Below the pieces are notes generated by a model. That model was not told the DNA's origin. It did not search any database and worked only from the letters and a program-made list of their open reading frames with translations. Both the position numbers and the translations under genes were made by a program. This document shows, in pieces, positions 51,001 through 61,374 of a stretch of 64,000 nt of DNA. The stretch comes from Nymphaea colorata (Eukaryota > Streptophyta > Magnoliopsida > Nymphaeales > Nymphaeaceae): the NCBI RefSeq assembly GCF_008831285.2, contig NC_045139.1, forward strand, positions 24,408,412 to 24,472,411, in the 5' to 3' direction. Positions within the stretch are counted from its first letter, which is position 1. Each line of letters starts with the position of its first letter.

Positions 51001-52442
51001 AACAAATTGCAATTAGCCAATGATGTAATCATATCCTTCCAGTAAACATTTGTTGCTACATTGAGAAAAATTGAACTTGAAGAAAAAGGTCTAGCAGTCA
51101 TTTCATCCATTTTTGCCCTCTTATTTTTCAATGATACTTCATGTCGACACAGGTGTGGCACCTTCCTAGGTGAGTTTTTGATAACTTAACCAAAAACACT
51201 GGCATGTGCACTAAGGCACACATCCGAAGCCATCATATGAAAGATAAAAAAAATTCTTGCCTTAAATCTTTTGCTTGAAAAGTAAACAAGTTCCCATTCG
51301 TATATATGGTGTGACAAGGAAAAGCTTTTTTTGGTTCTTTGCATGGAAAGCCTGGCATTGTGTCAGTATCTGGACTTTCAATGATGTTAGTTAGGAAATT
51401 AAGTTATAATTCTTCCAAGTTAGTGATCTTGGAAGACCTTTTAGTCTTTAAAAAATATATATATATTTTTCATTTTCTTTTTCTTTCCACTGGGTTTTTT
51501 TATTATTTCTGCGCTTTTTAATTCTGTTTGCTAGCGTAGAGGTTATTGTTAGTCTCCTTTAAATGATAATCATGTTCAAGGTACAAATGTGACTGAAAAT
51601 TTATCCGCACATTCATTATCCTTCCTATGTATGTCTTGTTTTAAGACACCAAATTTATAGTTGGATTGGACTTTTTTTTTCTCAGAACTTTAACATTATA
51701 CAGTGATAAACTTGTCCGGTTTGATACCATTTATCTGTGTTGCGATGGCATGTTATGTTAATTGGAGAATCCAGACTACTTTAGGCTTATGAAGTTATTC
51801 TAATCCTTTGCAATCTATCATTGCTTAACTGCTTCGACCAACACATTGGTTTCAGGAGTGCGGCTTCCTTTTTGAAGATGACGGGAACTGCAGAGACTGA
51901 TAGAGGTTTTGATGATCAGAGACAAATCAACTCTGAAGCAGATAGAAATGAAGGCCCCCAAACGGAGGAATGTCATGGTGTTGCAAACCATGCTGGATTT
52001 CGTTTTCGCTTTCCTTTCTGGGACCTATTTTCACATTCAATGCCTGCTCAACTTCAGAAACAAGAGACACTAGGGTCGAATATGAGGTACAATTTTGTCT
52101 TCTCTAAGAGTTTCCACTAATCAAGTATATGTTGGTGGTTTCTTATTCGGATTGGCTGTTTTTCCTTTCCTTTTTCTTCCTTATAGTGGAACTGGCTCCA
52201 ACAGTAGACATGCTGAAGATATCCCCCCTAATCCACTTCTTCCTAAAATTACAATGGTTGGAATCTCTACAAGTGAACCGGGCAGACTGAACAGGTCCAG
52301 CATAAAGAAAACCATGGATGATCTGACACGTGAACTTGAGCAGGCAAGTCAGAAGCTCCATCCACTTAGTGAAGAGAATGATCCTTTATTTGTTGCAAAT
52401 GTGGGGGATTATTCCAGTTTTGTGAAAACAAGCTCAACTTAA
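32244..52442 (+). CDS. Tic22-like family protein
   Basis: Homologue of the Arabidopsis Tic22-like protein At5g62650, related to the chloroplast intermembrane-space import factor Tic22; its exact role is not established. Nine exons: 32244-32683, 34973-35067, 35176-35255, 45353-45394, 45469-45596, 45818-45998, 46322-46500, 51856-52086 and 52187-52442. All borders are GT-AG and all phases join, giving 543 aa. The start is the first in-frame ATG. Exon 1 has a Ser-rich N-terminus, then GGPAFVGQVFSMLDPSGTGL. The conserved core follows: VPDWLKMVLPTAFKNERDAP, FRFFMDLGDAVTYVKKLNIP, GACRLDVAYEHFR, GVPVFTAQNLSIAIATTEGI, KWYKPYFFDKGLLDNILEAS, QHFHTLIQNRHMQRRRDV, LGNRWLRKATGIQPKFPYLV. The C-terminal 150 residues are variable. 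Introns 3 (10.1 kb) and 7 (5.4 kb) are swollen by repeats and, in intron 3, a full copia element in the same orientation. No coding damage was seen. Confidence 0.9.
33415..33740 (+). repeat. AT-rich dispersed repeat, copy 1 (Tic22-like intron 1)
   Basis: Contains AAAAAACCTCGCCGAGATTT and ends GATATTTGTGATAATGG, shared with the copies at about 47660 and 49480 and, inverted, at 35623. Confidence 0.55.
35623..35900 (-). repeat. AT-rich dispersed repeat, copy 2 (inverted)
   Basis: Begins CCCATAGTCACAAATAACG and continues GTTTTAAATGGTGAGGTTT, the reverse complement of the end of the copy at 47660-48005. Confidence 0.6.
36040..36355 (+). repeat. AT-rich dispersed repeat, copy 3
   Basis: Contains ATAATACGACAAAGTTATAT, ATTTAAAACATTTAATAAATC, CACGTTTTTTATTTTCTGGC and ends near TATTATACGTGTTTTTTGTG. 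The same blocks occur in reverse complement at 62520-62850. Confidence 0.65.
37888..38136 (+). repeat. 5' LTR of copia element
   Basis: 249 bp, TG...CA, with GGGTCCGGATCC and CTTAAG words upstream of a pyrimidine-rich U5. Confidence 0.95.
38137..38149 (+). other. Primer-binding site of copia element
   Basis: TGGTATCAGAGCC immediately after the LTR, complementary to the initiator tRNA-Met 3' end. Confidence 0.92.
38270..38600 (+). repeat. GC-rich tandem repeats in the copia leader
   Basis: Repeated TCCGCCCAGCG-type units and a longer repeat of TGCCTGGTCTGTT plus CCGCCCAGCGCCGCGCCG, between PBS and gag. Strikingly GC-rich in an AT-rich window. Confidence 0.8.
38666..42991 (+). CDS. Copia gag-pol polyprotein, intact frame
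   Basis: 1441 codons from the ATG at 38666 (MAASSSS), the first ATG of the long frame. Domains in order, residues approximate: copia gag (30-230), zinc knuckle CTHCKKTGHTVDYC (256), aspartic protease WIVDSGATHHMTG (350), GAG-pre-integrase HERFGH...CDVC (487-520), integrase with D (547, HSDVWG), D (610, RSDNA) and E (646, GVAERKN), reverse transcriptase (from about 960, LVAKGFSQ; LDVKNAFLNG; catalytic YVDD near 1116), and RNase H (SDADWAG near 1282, EAEYRA near 1325, CDNKSA near 1362). No stop or frameshift interrupts it. The stop TGA (42989-42991) lies inside the 3' LTR, so the LTR supplies the last codons. These enzymes package, copy and integrate the element. Confidence 0.95.
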   Translation: MAASSSSTVNTNPTEIGAFRTENVPMQVITLRLTKDNYFSWSPAMTMGIAGRGRMAYIDGSNPEPARTSDVWHTWFLEDNQVKTWIVNSVSADIQPLILRKKTARDMWVVLEQMYGQKKTAIRTYQVMKTVYGIRQGTSSVAEYYGALKAKWEELDYHSDIPWHCPHDQALYVAHEWENRVFLFLAGLNDEFEGVRSQILNSGEVSSIEDVYSCVEAEEQRRLVTKEGKRELVPYNERSALVSRGPGGPSRSLRRCTHCKKTGHTVDYCWDLHPEKKGNRGRSLTGRTPVSEVQASSGEKVSISADQLRELRAYLGRLDVNKTETSEGTTANHALAAIGNQGNSSVGEWIVDSGATHHMTGNPKLFHEYKLSSGRERVSLADGSSTCVAGEGTLSLLDKFHVQGALHVPQFPLNLLSVSRLTKELNCELIFSADRCVLQDLVTGKRIGIGLASDGLYRLPIRVATALLTAIRKTDKRREDCLQSFMYWHERFGHLPFGILKHLFPDLCSSFDVSSISCDVCQFAKHVRASYPLSSSCANEAFSLIHSDVWGPSGIHTRQGFQYFITFIDDFSRATFIYLLKDRSEVPRIIETFILLVHTQYGANVKTFRSDNAREYMCRPVEEFLRQRGIVHETSCSYTPPQNGVAERKNRQLLNVTRALLFQRNLPKHYWGDAVLTSAYLINRMPSRVLNGRTPHSLLPGSRPPFPLPPRVFGCVCFIHDHSPNVKKLDPRSIKGVFVGYSPTQKGYKCIDPITGRAYVTRDVTFLEHASYFGVNPLQGEQSVGREEYSQRQELQFIDFLDYKKTESLNTVDVPENEERGDNSIEKEGPQLFGQFYSRRGTRTEVMTCDARSTSNPNATPSLDEPSPTEETVETHDEVEKKNDDLPIALRKGVRSCTQHPIGNFVSYSRLGKDYKCFVSTLSLAVIPRTVAEAQSDSKWADAMKEEIDALRRNLTWKVVKIPEAAHLVGSKWVYTIKYKPDGSVERYKARLVAKGFSQKYGIDYLETFAPVAKMKTVRVVISLAVMKEWKMYQLDVKNAFLNGDLEEEVYMHMPPGYEEPEMCCKLKKALYGLKQSPRAWFERLRRVMIRHGYKQGNGDHTLFVKKKESKVTLLLVYVDDMIVTGDDEEEIIKLKGLLATEFDLKDLGKLRYFLGMEVARSSTGLVLNQRKYTLDLLEETGKLGCRPTPTPFDTGHKLSLRDGEPLCEEDKGRYQRLVGKLIYLTLTRPDITFAVNVLSQFMHAPTDAHLKAVDRVLCYLKKNPGKGLLYVKQETVEIEGYSDADWAGCGDTRRSTTGYCVYLGGNLVVWRSKRQNVCSRSSAEAEYRAVAMGVSELLWLKILLTDIGIEIEGPMKMYCDNKSAINLANNPVLHDRTKHVEIDRHFIRERIDAKELILPYMKSEDQTADVLTKALPSASFERNVSKLGMFDMYAQLEGEC
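42977..42985 (+). other. Polypurine tract of copia element
   Basis: GAGGGGGAG directly before the TGTTGATAG start of the 3' LTR; also encodes the last Glu-Gly-Glu of the polyprotein. Confidence 0.9.
42986..43234 (+). repeat. 3' LTR of copia element
   Basis: 249 bp, one mismatch to the 5' LTR by eye. Confidence 0.95.
43405..43810. repeat. Dispersed GAGTTGAG/CTTGAG repeat, copy B
   Basis: Begins GGGTTGCACAACAAGTTGAG and is rich in GAGCTC/CTTGAG/GTTGAG words. Related sequence is at about 4556-5090 and 61375-61832; the last ends GTGCAACCCTA, so GGGTTGCAC may be a terminal inverted repeat. Confidence 0.5.
47660..48005 (+). repeat. AT-rich dispersed repeat, copy 4 (Tic22-like intron 7)
   Basis: Ends GAAAAACCTCACTATTTAAA then GATGTTTGTGACAACG, matching copy 2 in reverse complement. 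Confidence 0.6.
49480..49795 (+). repeat. AT-rich dispersed repeat, copy 5
   Basis: More diverged; shares the poly-T core, the GAGAAGAAAACTCACTGATAAAAC segment in part, and an end of TATATTCGTGATTATG. Confidence 0.4.
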
Positions 52443-53671
52443 TGCCTTCTATAGAGGCAACACCCCACATATCTTTAAGAGTATGTTGTACATGCCTGTT
52501 TTTCTTCATTTTTGAAGCCAAACATGCGTGAATAGAAAAAGGTGCGAATGTGCCAAATACAGCAAAGGAGTAATGTAAAGTTTAATCTATAATTTCTGAT
52601 TTTCTTAAAGCAGCCTATGATTTTTTGTACATCAGGATTCCCGGTTGTTCTCCGGTAGAATCGTTGGAATATCTCTGTTTGTACCACGAGATCTACTGAC
52701 ATGGAAAATGAATAGGTGCTGGAGAATACATGGTCACAGAAGTCCATTTTTTTCAGTCGAAAGCTTTTCTGCGTTCATCATCTCTATCAGTGCTTATTCT
52801 TTGCAATCTCTTCACTGACATGTTTTTGATATGCATTGACACCATGGTTGTGAGGATGAAGACAGTAACGATTTTGACATGACAGATGATGCTGGCCTTT
52901 CAAGGTTTCTGTGCCTATCTTACCACCAACTTTTTGAGACTACGGAAACACAATTATGTGTGACCGCTCCTTTAACTTTTGGAGACGGCAGAACCCAAGT
53001 CAGTTGAGTTTCTAGAATCCTGTTCTAATTTCCTAGCCCATTCTTATTCCTCAGACCTTTACTCATGATGGGTTGTGATTGAACTTCTGCCTTGCACGGC
53101 AAAGAAATGGATGAGAAATGTCTGCCTTTTCCTGAAACTGACGGCCATGGATAGCAGGCACCAGAAGATGGGCACTTCAATATTGGAGTCCCGTTGAGAA
53201 GGGGATTGGACAAGGAGGCTTTCCATTCATTACCCAGGACATGAGGATGAAGATTGAGGATGGCTTGATAATGACATTTAATAATTCAAGCTCTGGGGAT
53301 CTGGCCAATCATGTGGGTTCATATCATCCCAATGGGTATGCTCCATCTAAGTTGGTAACCGGCCTATTTTCAGTGGGTTAGGCCGTGGGGTTAGAGGTGG
53401 AAACGAGCCTAGAAAAAGCACGGAGATTGGATTCTGCCACGAACACAATCTGTTGGTTGAAGACGAAAAGGAAAAAAGTGAAAAGCATTTGGTTCACATG
53501 CGTACGAAGTGCAAGGTGAATCTTTCTCTCATTAGGCGTGTTTGGTCTCTCAGTGTGTTTTTCCTCTCTCCTTTTCCGTTTGAGCCCCAATCGTCCTTGG
53601 GAGACACGAGGCAAAATAAATGTCACCAAAGCAAATAAAGAAAAAAGAGATTGAGAATTTGTCATGGGGCT

Positions 53672-53748
<77 letters not shown>
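53672..53748. repeat. CT then TA compound microsatellite
   Basis: About 26 bp of CT followed by about 50 bp of TA. Confidence 0.95.
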
Positions 53749-53750
<2 letters not shown>

Positions 53751-54068
53751 TTCGCTTGTGCAGCTTGTGCCTGAAAAGGATGTAACGTAGTTGGTTGGGT
53801 GGGGATACATCACAGACATGTCTATTGTTCGATCCCCCGATTCTCATGAGTAATAGTCATATCTATTCTTCGATTCCCATGAGTAATAGTTAGACTAGAC
53901 TGGCTTAACATGTGAAAATGCGTGCTGAGAATTTGAACCAATTTTTAAACTGATTTCAGCAAACTTTGAATCATGAAGGAAGGAGACAATGTGCAGCTTG
54001 TACAGTCTGGTTGTCGGTGAAGAGCATATGCTGCCCCTTCTAATGTCATGTGCTACTGAATTCTCAGA

Positions 54069-54069
<1 letters not shown>

Positions 54070-54125
<56 letters not shown>
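54070..54125. repeat. TA microsatellite with inverted flanks
   Basis: TA run flanked by GAATCATATA and TATATGATTC, making a perfect palindromic frame. Confidence 0.95.
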
Positions 54126-54128
<3 letters not shown>

Positions 54129-56279
54129 TCCACACAATCTACGGGCATTAATTTAGAGCATGTGATAGTGTCTTCCATAAAATAGTATTTTACAAACTTC
54201 ATGGAGTTATAATTCAAACTAATCCAGAGGGTTCAGGAAGAAACTACTCTTATATGTTCATCAAAGCACTTGGAAAACATTATTTTCATGTAGGAGCGTC
54301 TGCCTGTGCATGGGCCGGATAAAACTATGTGATTGAAGGTCTTGGGTTTATGATTATTTGTCAGATGTATCCTGACCTATATATTCCAGTAGTTTTATAT
54401 GCACTTTTTGACAAATATATATATATATATATATAGGCTCATTAAATTGCATCCGCTCATCCGCCATTTGCATGTTCTTGCTAAAAGACTCATGTTCGTT
54501 TTTATCAGTCAAATCAGATTGAATTTTCTAATGGACTGGCTTTTCAATCTTTTATTCTTTAACGGGGGATCGTTTTTGTTTTTCAAAAGTTCACCGCCAT
54601 GTGAGCTTTCACGTCTATTTAGAGTCATCCATGTGATTTGAACACCAAAATTATCCCAATGAAACCCATTCATCTGATCTGATGAAAGAACATACGAGTG
54701 CAGAGTTCTCAAATGATTTTAGGATTTTGGGGAGATTTCTCATCTTTAAATTGCAGATCAATCATTAATCATATAATCTACCAAATCGTCATTCATGCTC
54801 AAATCATCTTTTGCTATTTTTAAATTGTTCATTTTTATTAGTTTTTATTATTTATTATTATTTTGTTTTTATAAATAAATTAATTTGATAATGTTACATG
54901 CCGATTGTAACCGATCCAGCGTCATCTTCAAGTTACAAGTTTGCATCTGAGTTGGTCTTTAAACCCTTTTCCTAAATGAAAATGTTCCAAATGGGTGCTC
55001 AATGTTTCATGATATGATGAAAACACATCTAAATTTTGCATTTTTACGTCTAATTCAGGCAGCTAAATGAAAGAAGTTGAAGCTTTAGTGTTTTTTCTGC
55101 GGGATTTGGATGGTTGATCAGCCCGAACTTTAATTTATAAGCTAATTTTTTTTTTTTTTTTTCATTTAAGCTCTCAAGTTCAGTACGATGGCAGTGGTAA
55201 ATTTTTTAATAAGAGTTTTTAATATTTTGTTAAATTAAATCGACCACCGGCCCTAGACTAGACGGAAGTAGGTCGGTTCCTATTTTTTAAAACGAATTAA
55301 TCCAACTGATCGAATTCAATGAAGATGGAATATATCTCAACTAAAACCGTCCTGTTTACAGCCCACGCTACTCATTATGGTCATTAATATAAGCTATTGG
55401 AATAATTTTTTTTTTTCAGCAGGACACCATATTTTCGTAGTTCTCAGATTCACATATTTTATTATTGGACATTTTAATTTTGATTTTATGTATTTTTATC
55501 TACGATTTACAACTTTTTTCAATCTATCGAGAGAAAATTAATTGGTTGTGATCTATAAGGTGGAGAGTGCTTTGTCTCAAAAATATCAGATCACACTGAA
55601 TGAAAAATTTAAAGTAATTCGAACTCCTCTTTCTTGCCAGTTCATATCCGTTTGCACCTCTGCAGTGCCAGTGGAAAGAAGTCCGATAGGGTACCTCAGA
55701 TTTAGATCCGGATCCGGATCCGAACCCGCTTGTTTCGGAGGTATGATGGCAACACTCGGCTGACTACAATTCTGAGGAAGCAAACGTCGTTAACTTCATC
55801 GGGGAGGGTGGGCCCCACTTCGTTCCTCTCAGGCTTTCGAAATGATAAGGAAAACGGCAAGAAGGGAACCCTAACGTGTCCCCCTGACGCCGTCACAGTG
55901 AGAGAAAAAGAGAGAGAGAGAATGAAAGAGGCACGTGGGGACCACGGACGCGTCTTCCACCCCCAGTTTCCAGACGAGAGAGGTGAAGAGCGAGACGGGT
56001 AACCCGATACGGATCAGAAGGGACTCGGATTCCGATTCGGTTGAAAATGAATCTGAAAATTTCGGCTGGATTTGGCCTTGGCTGTTTTCTGGTAGCAATG
56101 AAAGCCGAAATATGACGATCGTCACTTCTTACACAAGATGGTAGTTTGATTTAGACTCGAACCCGTATCGGTTGAGGCTAGCGAATCGGATGTCCGACCG
56201 GTTTAACATAGAGAGAGAGAGAGAGAAAGAGGGGAGGAGAAAAGAAGGAAGATGCAGATTTTTGGCTTTTTCTGGGGTT

Positions 56280-56285
56280 TTGACT
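56280..56285 (+). promoter_or_regulatory. W-box candidate upstream of WRKY gene
   Basis: TTGACT, the TTGAC(C/T) WRKY-binding core, about 590 bases before the WRKY ATG. WRKY genes are often auto- or cross-regulated; a single hexamer is weak evidence. Confidence 0.3.
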
Positions 56286-56767
56286 TCTTAACAAGTCAAG
56301 CGGAAAAGACAAAAGCTTCTCTCTCTTTCTCCTGAAAATAAAAAATAGTCCAGCACAGTAATTTTTCGTGAAAGTTGCTCGCCATTAATGCCTTGTGAAA
56401 ATGGCATCGTGCAATTTGGAGCTCTCAGATTCATGCACTCTCTTTCTCGACTAGTTCTATCAGATTATCCAAAGAGAAATCAACAGAAGCCGTTAAACTC
56501 AAACATAGAGACAAGAAAGTAGCTAGAGAGAGAGAGAGAGAGAGATGGTTATGAGCTTATCTCTTTGTTTGAAGCAGAAATGTTTTTTCTTTTCATTCAT
56601 CAACTCAGTTGTTCCTTTACTAGTAGATTTCACTGGTTCTCAAAATGAATGCTGAAAGACAAAAATTACTCAAAAAATTAGAAGTGGGTTTATAAACTAT
56701 ACTGATAAGAAAACTAAAAAACTTCTAATCTACGTACCTATACTTCGATCTCTCTCTCTTCGCATTG

Positions 56768-56775
56768 TATAAAAA
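56768..56775 (+). promoter_or_regulatory. TATA box of the WRKY gene
   Basis: TATAAAAA about 98 bases before the ATG at 56873, which leaves a leader of roughly 65-70 bases rich in CT, usual for plant promoters. Confidence 0.6.
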
Positions 56776-56872
56776 GCAGATCACCGCCAGAGAAACCTTA
56801 TTGCTTAAAGCAAAGTCAGCGCTGTCCCTTCCGCCTCTCTCTCTTATCTCTCTCGCTAGTCGCAGAGCAGCC

Positions 56873-58269
56873 ATGGACGACTGGGGTCTGCAGGCCGTAG
56901 TTCGAGGCTGCTGCAACGCCGCCAGCCCTTTCTCAGTCACCTCCTCCGCCTTCCGCTCCTTCTCATCCCTACAGCCGGATCCCCTCCTTCTCTCCTTTCC
57001 GTCGTCTTGCTCTTCCTCCTCCTACTCCTCATCGTCGTCGTCTTCACCATCTACTTTACTAACTGATGCCGACCAACAATCCAACGTCGTGGTCTTCCCT
57101 GACCTCCTCTCTTCCACACCATCCATGGATCTCCATGATCTCTGGAAGCCCTTCTACTCCAAACAACAGTCTTCTTCTTCTTCTTCCCCTCTCCACCACA
57201 ACCATCAAAAGCCCTTGCCCCTCTCCGCCTCCGCTTCGCAAGGCCGCCCCAAACGAAGGTAGAATACATATAACAAGCAACAAAATATTTCAGTGAACTT
57301 GCTATTTTACGCTTCTTGAAGAAAGCGACGGAGACTAAGACAATTGCCGCCTTTTCCTTTTTGCAGGAAGAGTCAACAAAAGAAGGTGGTGCGTCATGTT
57401 CCCGCAGAAGGGCTCTCTTCCGACGTGTGGGCGTGGAGGAAGTACGGGCAGAAGCCCATTAAAGGATCTCCCTACCCAAGGTCTTCTTCCTCCCTTTTTT
57501 AACTTACAGTTCCTAAAATCCTTTATGTTGCTAAATTGACAGTACTCTTTTACTTGCTAAGATGGTATCGCTACAATTTTAATCATGACCCATATCTTGT
57601 TTTTAGTTCTTCTTGTTACAACATGATGCTATTTTGTTCACTTCGATTCGATGGTTATTTCTGATCAGCTGTTTGGTGCCATGAAAATGTTGTTTTGATT
57701 TGGTATTGTTTGTTTCTTCTGGTATGAACAGAGGATATTATAGGTGTAGTAGCTCAAAAGGCTGCTCGGCCAGAAAGCAGGTGGAGCGGAGCAAGACAGA
57801 TCCGGAGATGTTCGTGGTCACATACACGTCGGAGCACAACCATCCGGCTCCTACCCACCGGAATTCTCTCGCCGGAACCACCCGACAGAAGTGTACGGAG
57901 AGTTCAGCAGCGGCGACGACCGCAACCTTTTCTGGTACTCGTAGTGGTGGTGCTAACGAGGCATGCTCACCGTCGGACGGTTTATCACCGACGACGCCAT
58001 TGAGGGCAGCCATGGAGGACGCGAGCAAGTTGCAGTTTGACGACGAAGAGCCGGAGATGGAGGCAGGCTCGGTCGGGCAGGAGGATGAGCAAGAGGAGGA
58101 CGATGGGGAGGAGGCAAATCTACTCATGGATCTTGATGAACTCCAAGATGACATGTTCATGATGTGCGGCGGGGTGGACGAGCTTTTCCCGGTGGAATTC
58201 CCGGAGTGGGCATCCACCTACGCCGCCACCACCTCCACCGCCGCCGCCGCCGCCGGAGGAGGGGACTGA
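56873..58269 (+). CDS. WRKY transcription factor, group IIe (WRKY22/27/29-like)
   Basis: Nuclear factor binding W-box DNA; Arabidopsis WRKY22/27/29 act in pattern-triggered immunity and senescence. Exons 56873-57258, 57367-57480 and 57732-58269, GT-AG, phases matching (two Arg codons split AG/G and AG/A), give 345 aa. The N-terminus [13 protein letters not shown] is typical of the WRKY22/27 branch, followed by Ser-rich sequence. Exon 2 has the basic stretch [12 protein letters not shown] and [18 protein letters not shown] with the intact heptapeptide. The zinc finger [10 protein letters not shown]...TSEHNH is C-X5-C-X23-H-X1-H, and the intron sits at PR/GYYR as in group [15 protein letters not shown] follows. 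The C-terminal third is acidic, ending in a short Ala/Gly run. No damage was seen. Confidence 0.93.
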
Positions 58270-60043
58270 ACCCCCCAGTTGGCAAATGATGGTGGACCCC
58301 TCCTTCCTTCCTAGATTACTACTGAGGAGGCAGCACCTACCGCTCTCTTTCTCTCCCCAATGAATCGCTCCTCTCTTCTTTTCTTCTTTAAAAAATTCAC
58401 AGACGCTCCTCACTGTTCTAAGTCCTCTTAATTTGAGCATATCAAAAGATACCAATAAACAAATTTGATATGCAATTTTATAATTTCTTGTGCATCTTTC
58501 CATCTCCTCCACCCTTTCTCTCCATCTTTTCTTTTATATTTACTTTCTCCTGGAGAAAGAATTCCGTTGGAGAATAGTTTATGCCAATAATGGAGCCTAA
58601 GCCATTAAGCCTGCAAAGCAAGTGACGATGGAAAATTCATCATTATGTCACGAAGGCATAAAAATATTAATTTTTATATGTTAAGAGGATCAGACCTGAA
58701 GTTCCTTTTTATTTGGATGACAGTTGTTCACATTTCATATCTGGCGCGTGTGACCTGTATGTTTAATGATCACATGATCCTTGCCTTCGCAATCCTTTGT
58801 TTTTAGTTTGTGAATTTTATTGTGTTCTTTCTCATGTACATATATATGCATATCAACATCATACTTACCATGCTCTTAAGAATAAACTCTTTGGACCACT
58901 TCTTGTCGAAAATGACTTTTTAAAATTTGGCTACTTCTAATAAAAATTCTCGACATGGAGAACTAACATGGGCGACTTCATGTGGCTAACTCTCAACAAC
59001 TATATATATATATATATATATATGAAAACGGGGTAGCTATGGTCCCTTATATACCAAATTAGATGATGAAGATTAAATTGAAAAAAATAAAAACCAGAAA
59101 CTAAAGTGTATGTTGAAGGAACAGGAATACCCTTCAAGAGAAGGTGAGATCTTGATTAAGGAAACTGATTTGTTTTCTTTTATAAGGAGTATTTCGGTGT
59201 CTTGAAATATAACTTGATTTCTGTTTCTGTCAACTTAATCTCCATATTTTTTAAAATCAATGGCTTATACAATTCCCTTATGTACATGTAGATTGGTATG
59301 GAAATTGTGTACACCATCCTATAGCAATTACCTTAAGTTGAAATTTTTATAATTTTTACTCATTTATCTAAGAGTGCCCCCTTAATGTTTAAAACTAAAA
59401 CTGTTGGTGCCCCTTAATCACAGATTCTTAGGTCTGCCACTGTTCGGTAGCTACATGTTTTCATATATATATATATATATATAACATTATAGTTTACAGA
59501 TTTCTCCTTCTAGGTTTGAAAATCCTCTTAAGTTTGAGAACATACGACTAGATGCGTTGCATCGAGTGGTCAAAGCTTGGACAAAACTTCAAAGGATTTC
59601 ACTGGCTTGCTGGTCAAGTGGGCAAAATTTCAGTAGCTTGAAAGCGTAGCGCCTCAACTTGATGTTCCGAAACGATGACAGCATTTATGATGTCCATTTG
59701 ATATTATTGGTGACGGTTTAGAGAACTATAGCCCAGTCTAGTTTTCCTTTTCCCAAGATTTTGATGTAACTAAAAATCACCGACTTACTTAAGAAACGCC
59801 ACTGATCACTAACGTACACAATTAAGAAATATAATATGATCCTGATATACTTTTCGTATATCATTGTTATAACGAACAAAAGCATTAGTTATGTTTATGG
59901 TATCGATAAAAAAATAAATTATGCATGCATTATACATCGCCAAATCTTTCAAACTTGTGTTGCAAGAACTAAGATAAGTGTTGTAAAAAATTGGATCTGG
60001 ATTTAGATTCAGCTGCTATTATCACATTCGACTAATTAAATAC

Positions 60044-60209
60044 TATGGATTTAGAATCAGACGCCAGTATACGAAACCTTCTTAAATTTCCTAGATTTTC
60101 AAGGGATGTATCAGTTTCAATTATCATATGGATTTAGAATGAGACGCCAGTATACGAAACCTTCTTAAATTTCCTAGATTTTCAAGGGATGTATCAGTTT
60201 CAATTATTG
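60044..60209. repeat. 83-bp tandem duplication
   Basis: Two adjacent copies starting TATGGATTTAGAAT and ending CAGTTTCAATTAT, differing at about two or three bases. Confidence 0.93.
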
Positions 60210-60479
60210 CAGAGACAGGATTTTTTTTTATGAAGGGGGCTGAATTATAGTTTTAAAATTTTTACAGGAGTCGAAATAATAATTTTTCAAAATTTTTATA
60301 CAGGGTAAATATTTTTATTTTTAAATTTAGATGTAAATTACATTGTAAGCATAGTTCAATTTTTTTTTTACATTTGATTAGGTCCAGATGCCTTCTAGAT
60401 TCAGATAATCATTGGATTTGGCAACAAAGGTCCTACATCAAACTTTAACTCTGTTATGATTGGATCCAATCAGCTTTAC

Positions 60480-60879
60480 GGGGCATTTGATGTCTTAGAA
60501 TTCTTTATTTTGAAATCAAAATTCCAGAATCAAATTTCCACCTCAACCTGAAATTAGAAATGAAAATTTCAGTTCCAATTTTCTTCCCAGTTTGATAATA
60601 AGAACTTTTGATTATAGAATTAAAAATACGACTTGTTTGACGAAAAAATAATTAAAATTCTAGAATTCATGAATTAAAGCTTCATGCCTTGTATCCCAAG
60701 AAAGACAAAAAAAATTCCAAAATTTTGAAATCGTAATAACGCTCTTTAATTAGGTGAGATTATAATTCCGGAACTTTGATTCTAAAATGAGTTTATAACT
60801 TTAGAATCAAAATTCTTTGTTTGAGAACACAATTCAGAATAGTGATTCGAAAATTTACATAAAGTGAATCAAAGGCCCC
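60480..60879. mobile_element. MITE candidate
   Basis: 400-bp non-coding segment with terminal inverted repeats GGGGCATTTGAT and ATCAAAGGCCCC (one mismatch), internally rich in mirrored GAATC/AATTC words. No clear target duplication found. Confidence 0.5.
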
Positions 60880-61374
60880 AACCATATCTGATACCGTCCC
60901 TAGCCCACAAAAAAAGGCAGATTTGCCATTTGAGTCTGGTAATTCCCCAAAATTCGCAATTGATCTAGGTATGCATTATCTCTAGACCTCTAGATATCTT
61001 CATGCTCTAACTTCATCACTTAATCTTTCTAGTTACAAAACTAACAATGTGATGTAAGTATTTCTACATAAGATCTATGGCACAAGCCAAAATTTGAAAT
61101 CAATATTTTCTCGCCATTTAAATGAATGAAAATTTTCATGGTGAAGTCCACGAAAGTCATCGGCCAAGCGACCCGAAGTGCAAGGCAAGAAATAAGATTT
61201 TATTTTTAAGTATATGGAGGCGCGAACTGCAAAGCCCGGAAATTTCGGTTGAAAACTTTTTCATTCTCAATAACTAGTTTTTGCCTCATGGATATTCCGA
61301 TTGACCTGTTCAAAAGCAATAAAGGGGCGCGGCATCAGACCAAATGACATTTCTGAGAGAGAGGGTCATTGACA

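Larger units (their letters stand above)
52443..56700. other. Intergenic, no gene supported
   Basis: Begins with the Tic22-like 3' UTR. Holds a CT/TA repeat (53672-53748), TA repeats (54070-54125 and 54416-54435), poly-T tracts near 55146, a GGATCC triplet near 55710, and GA-rich sequence from 55900 that leads into the WRKY promoter. Short open frames at 55542-56144 overlap on both strands and match no family I recognise. Confidence 0.5.

Noticed and set aside
53662..54137. Frames with YIYIYI and EREREREA runs
   Set aside because: Direct translation of TA and GA microsatellites.
55542..56144. Overlapping frames upstream of the WRKY gene
   Set aside because: Frames on both strands cover the same GC-richer stretch, none resembles a known family, and no splice model joins them to the WRKY gene.
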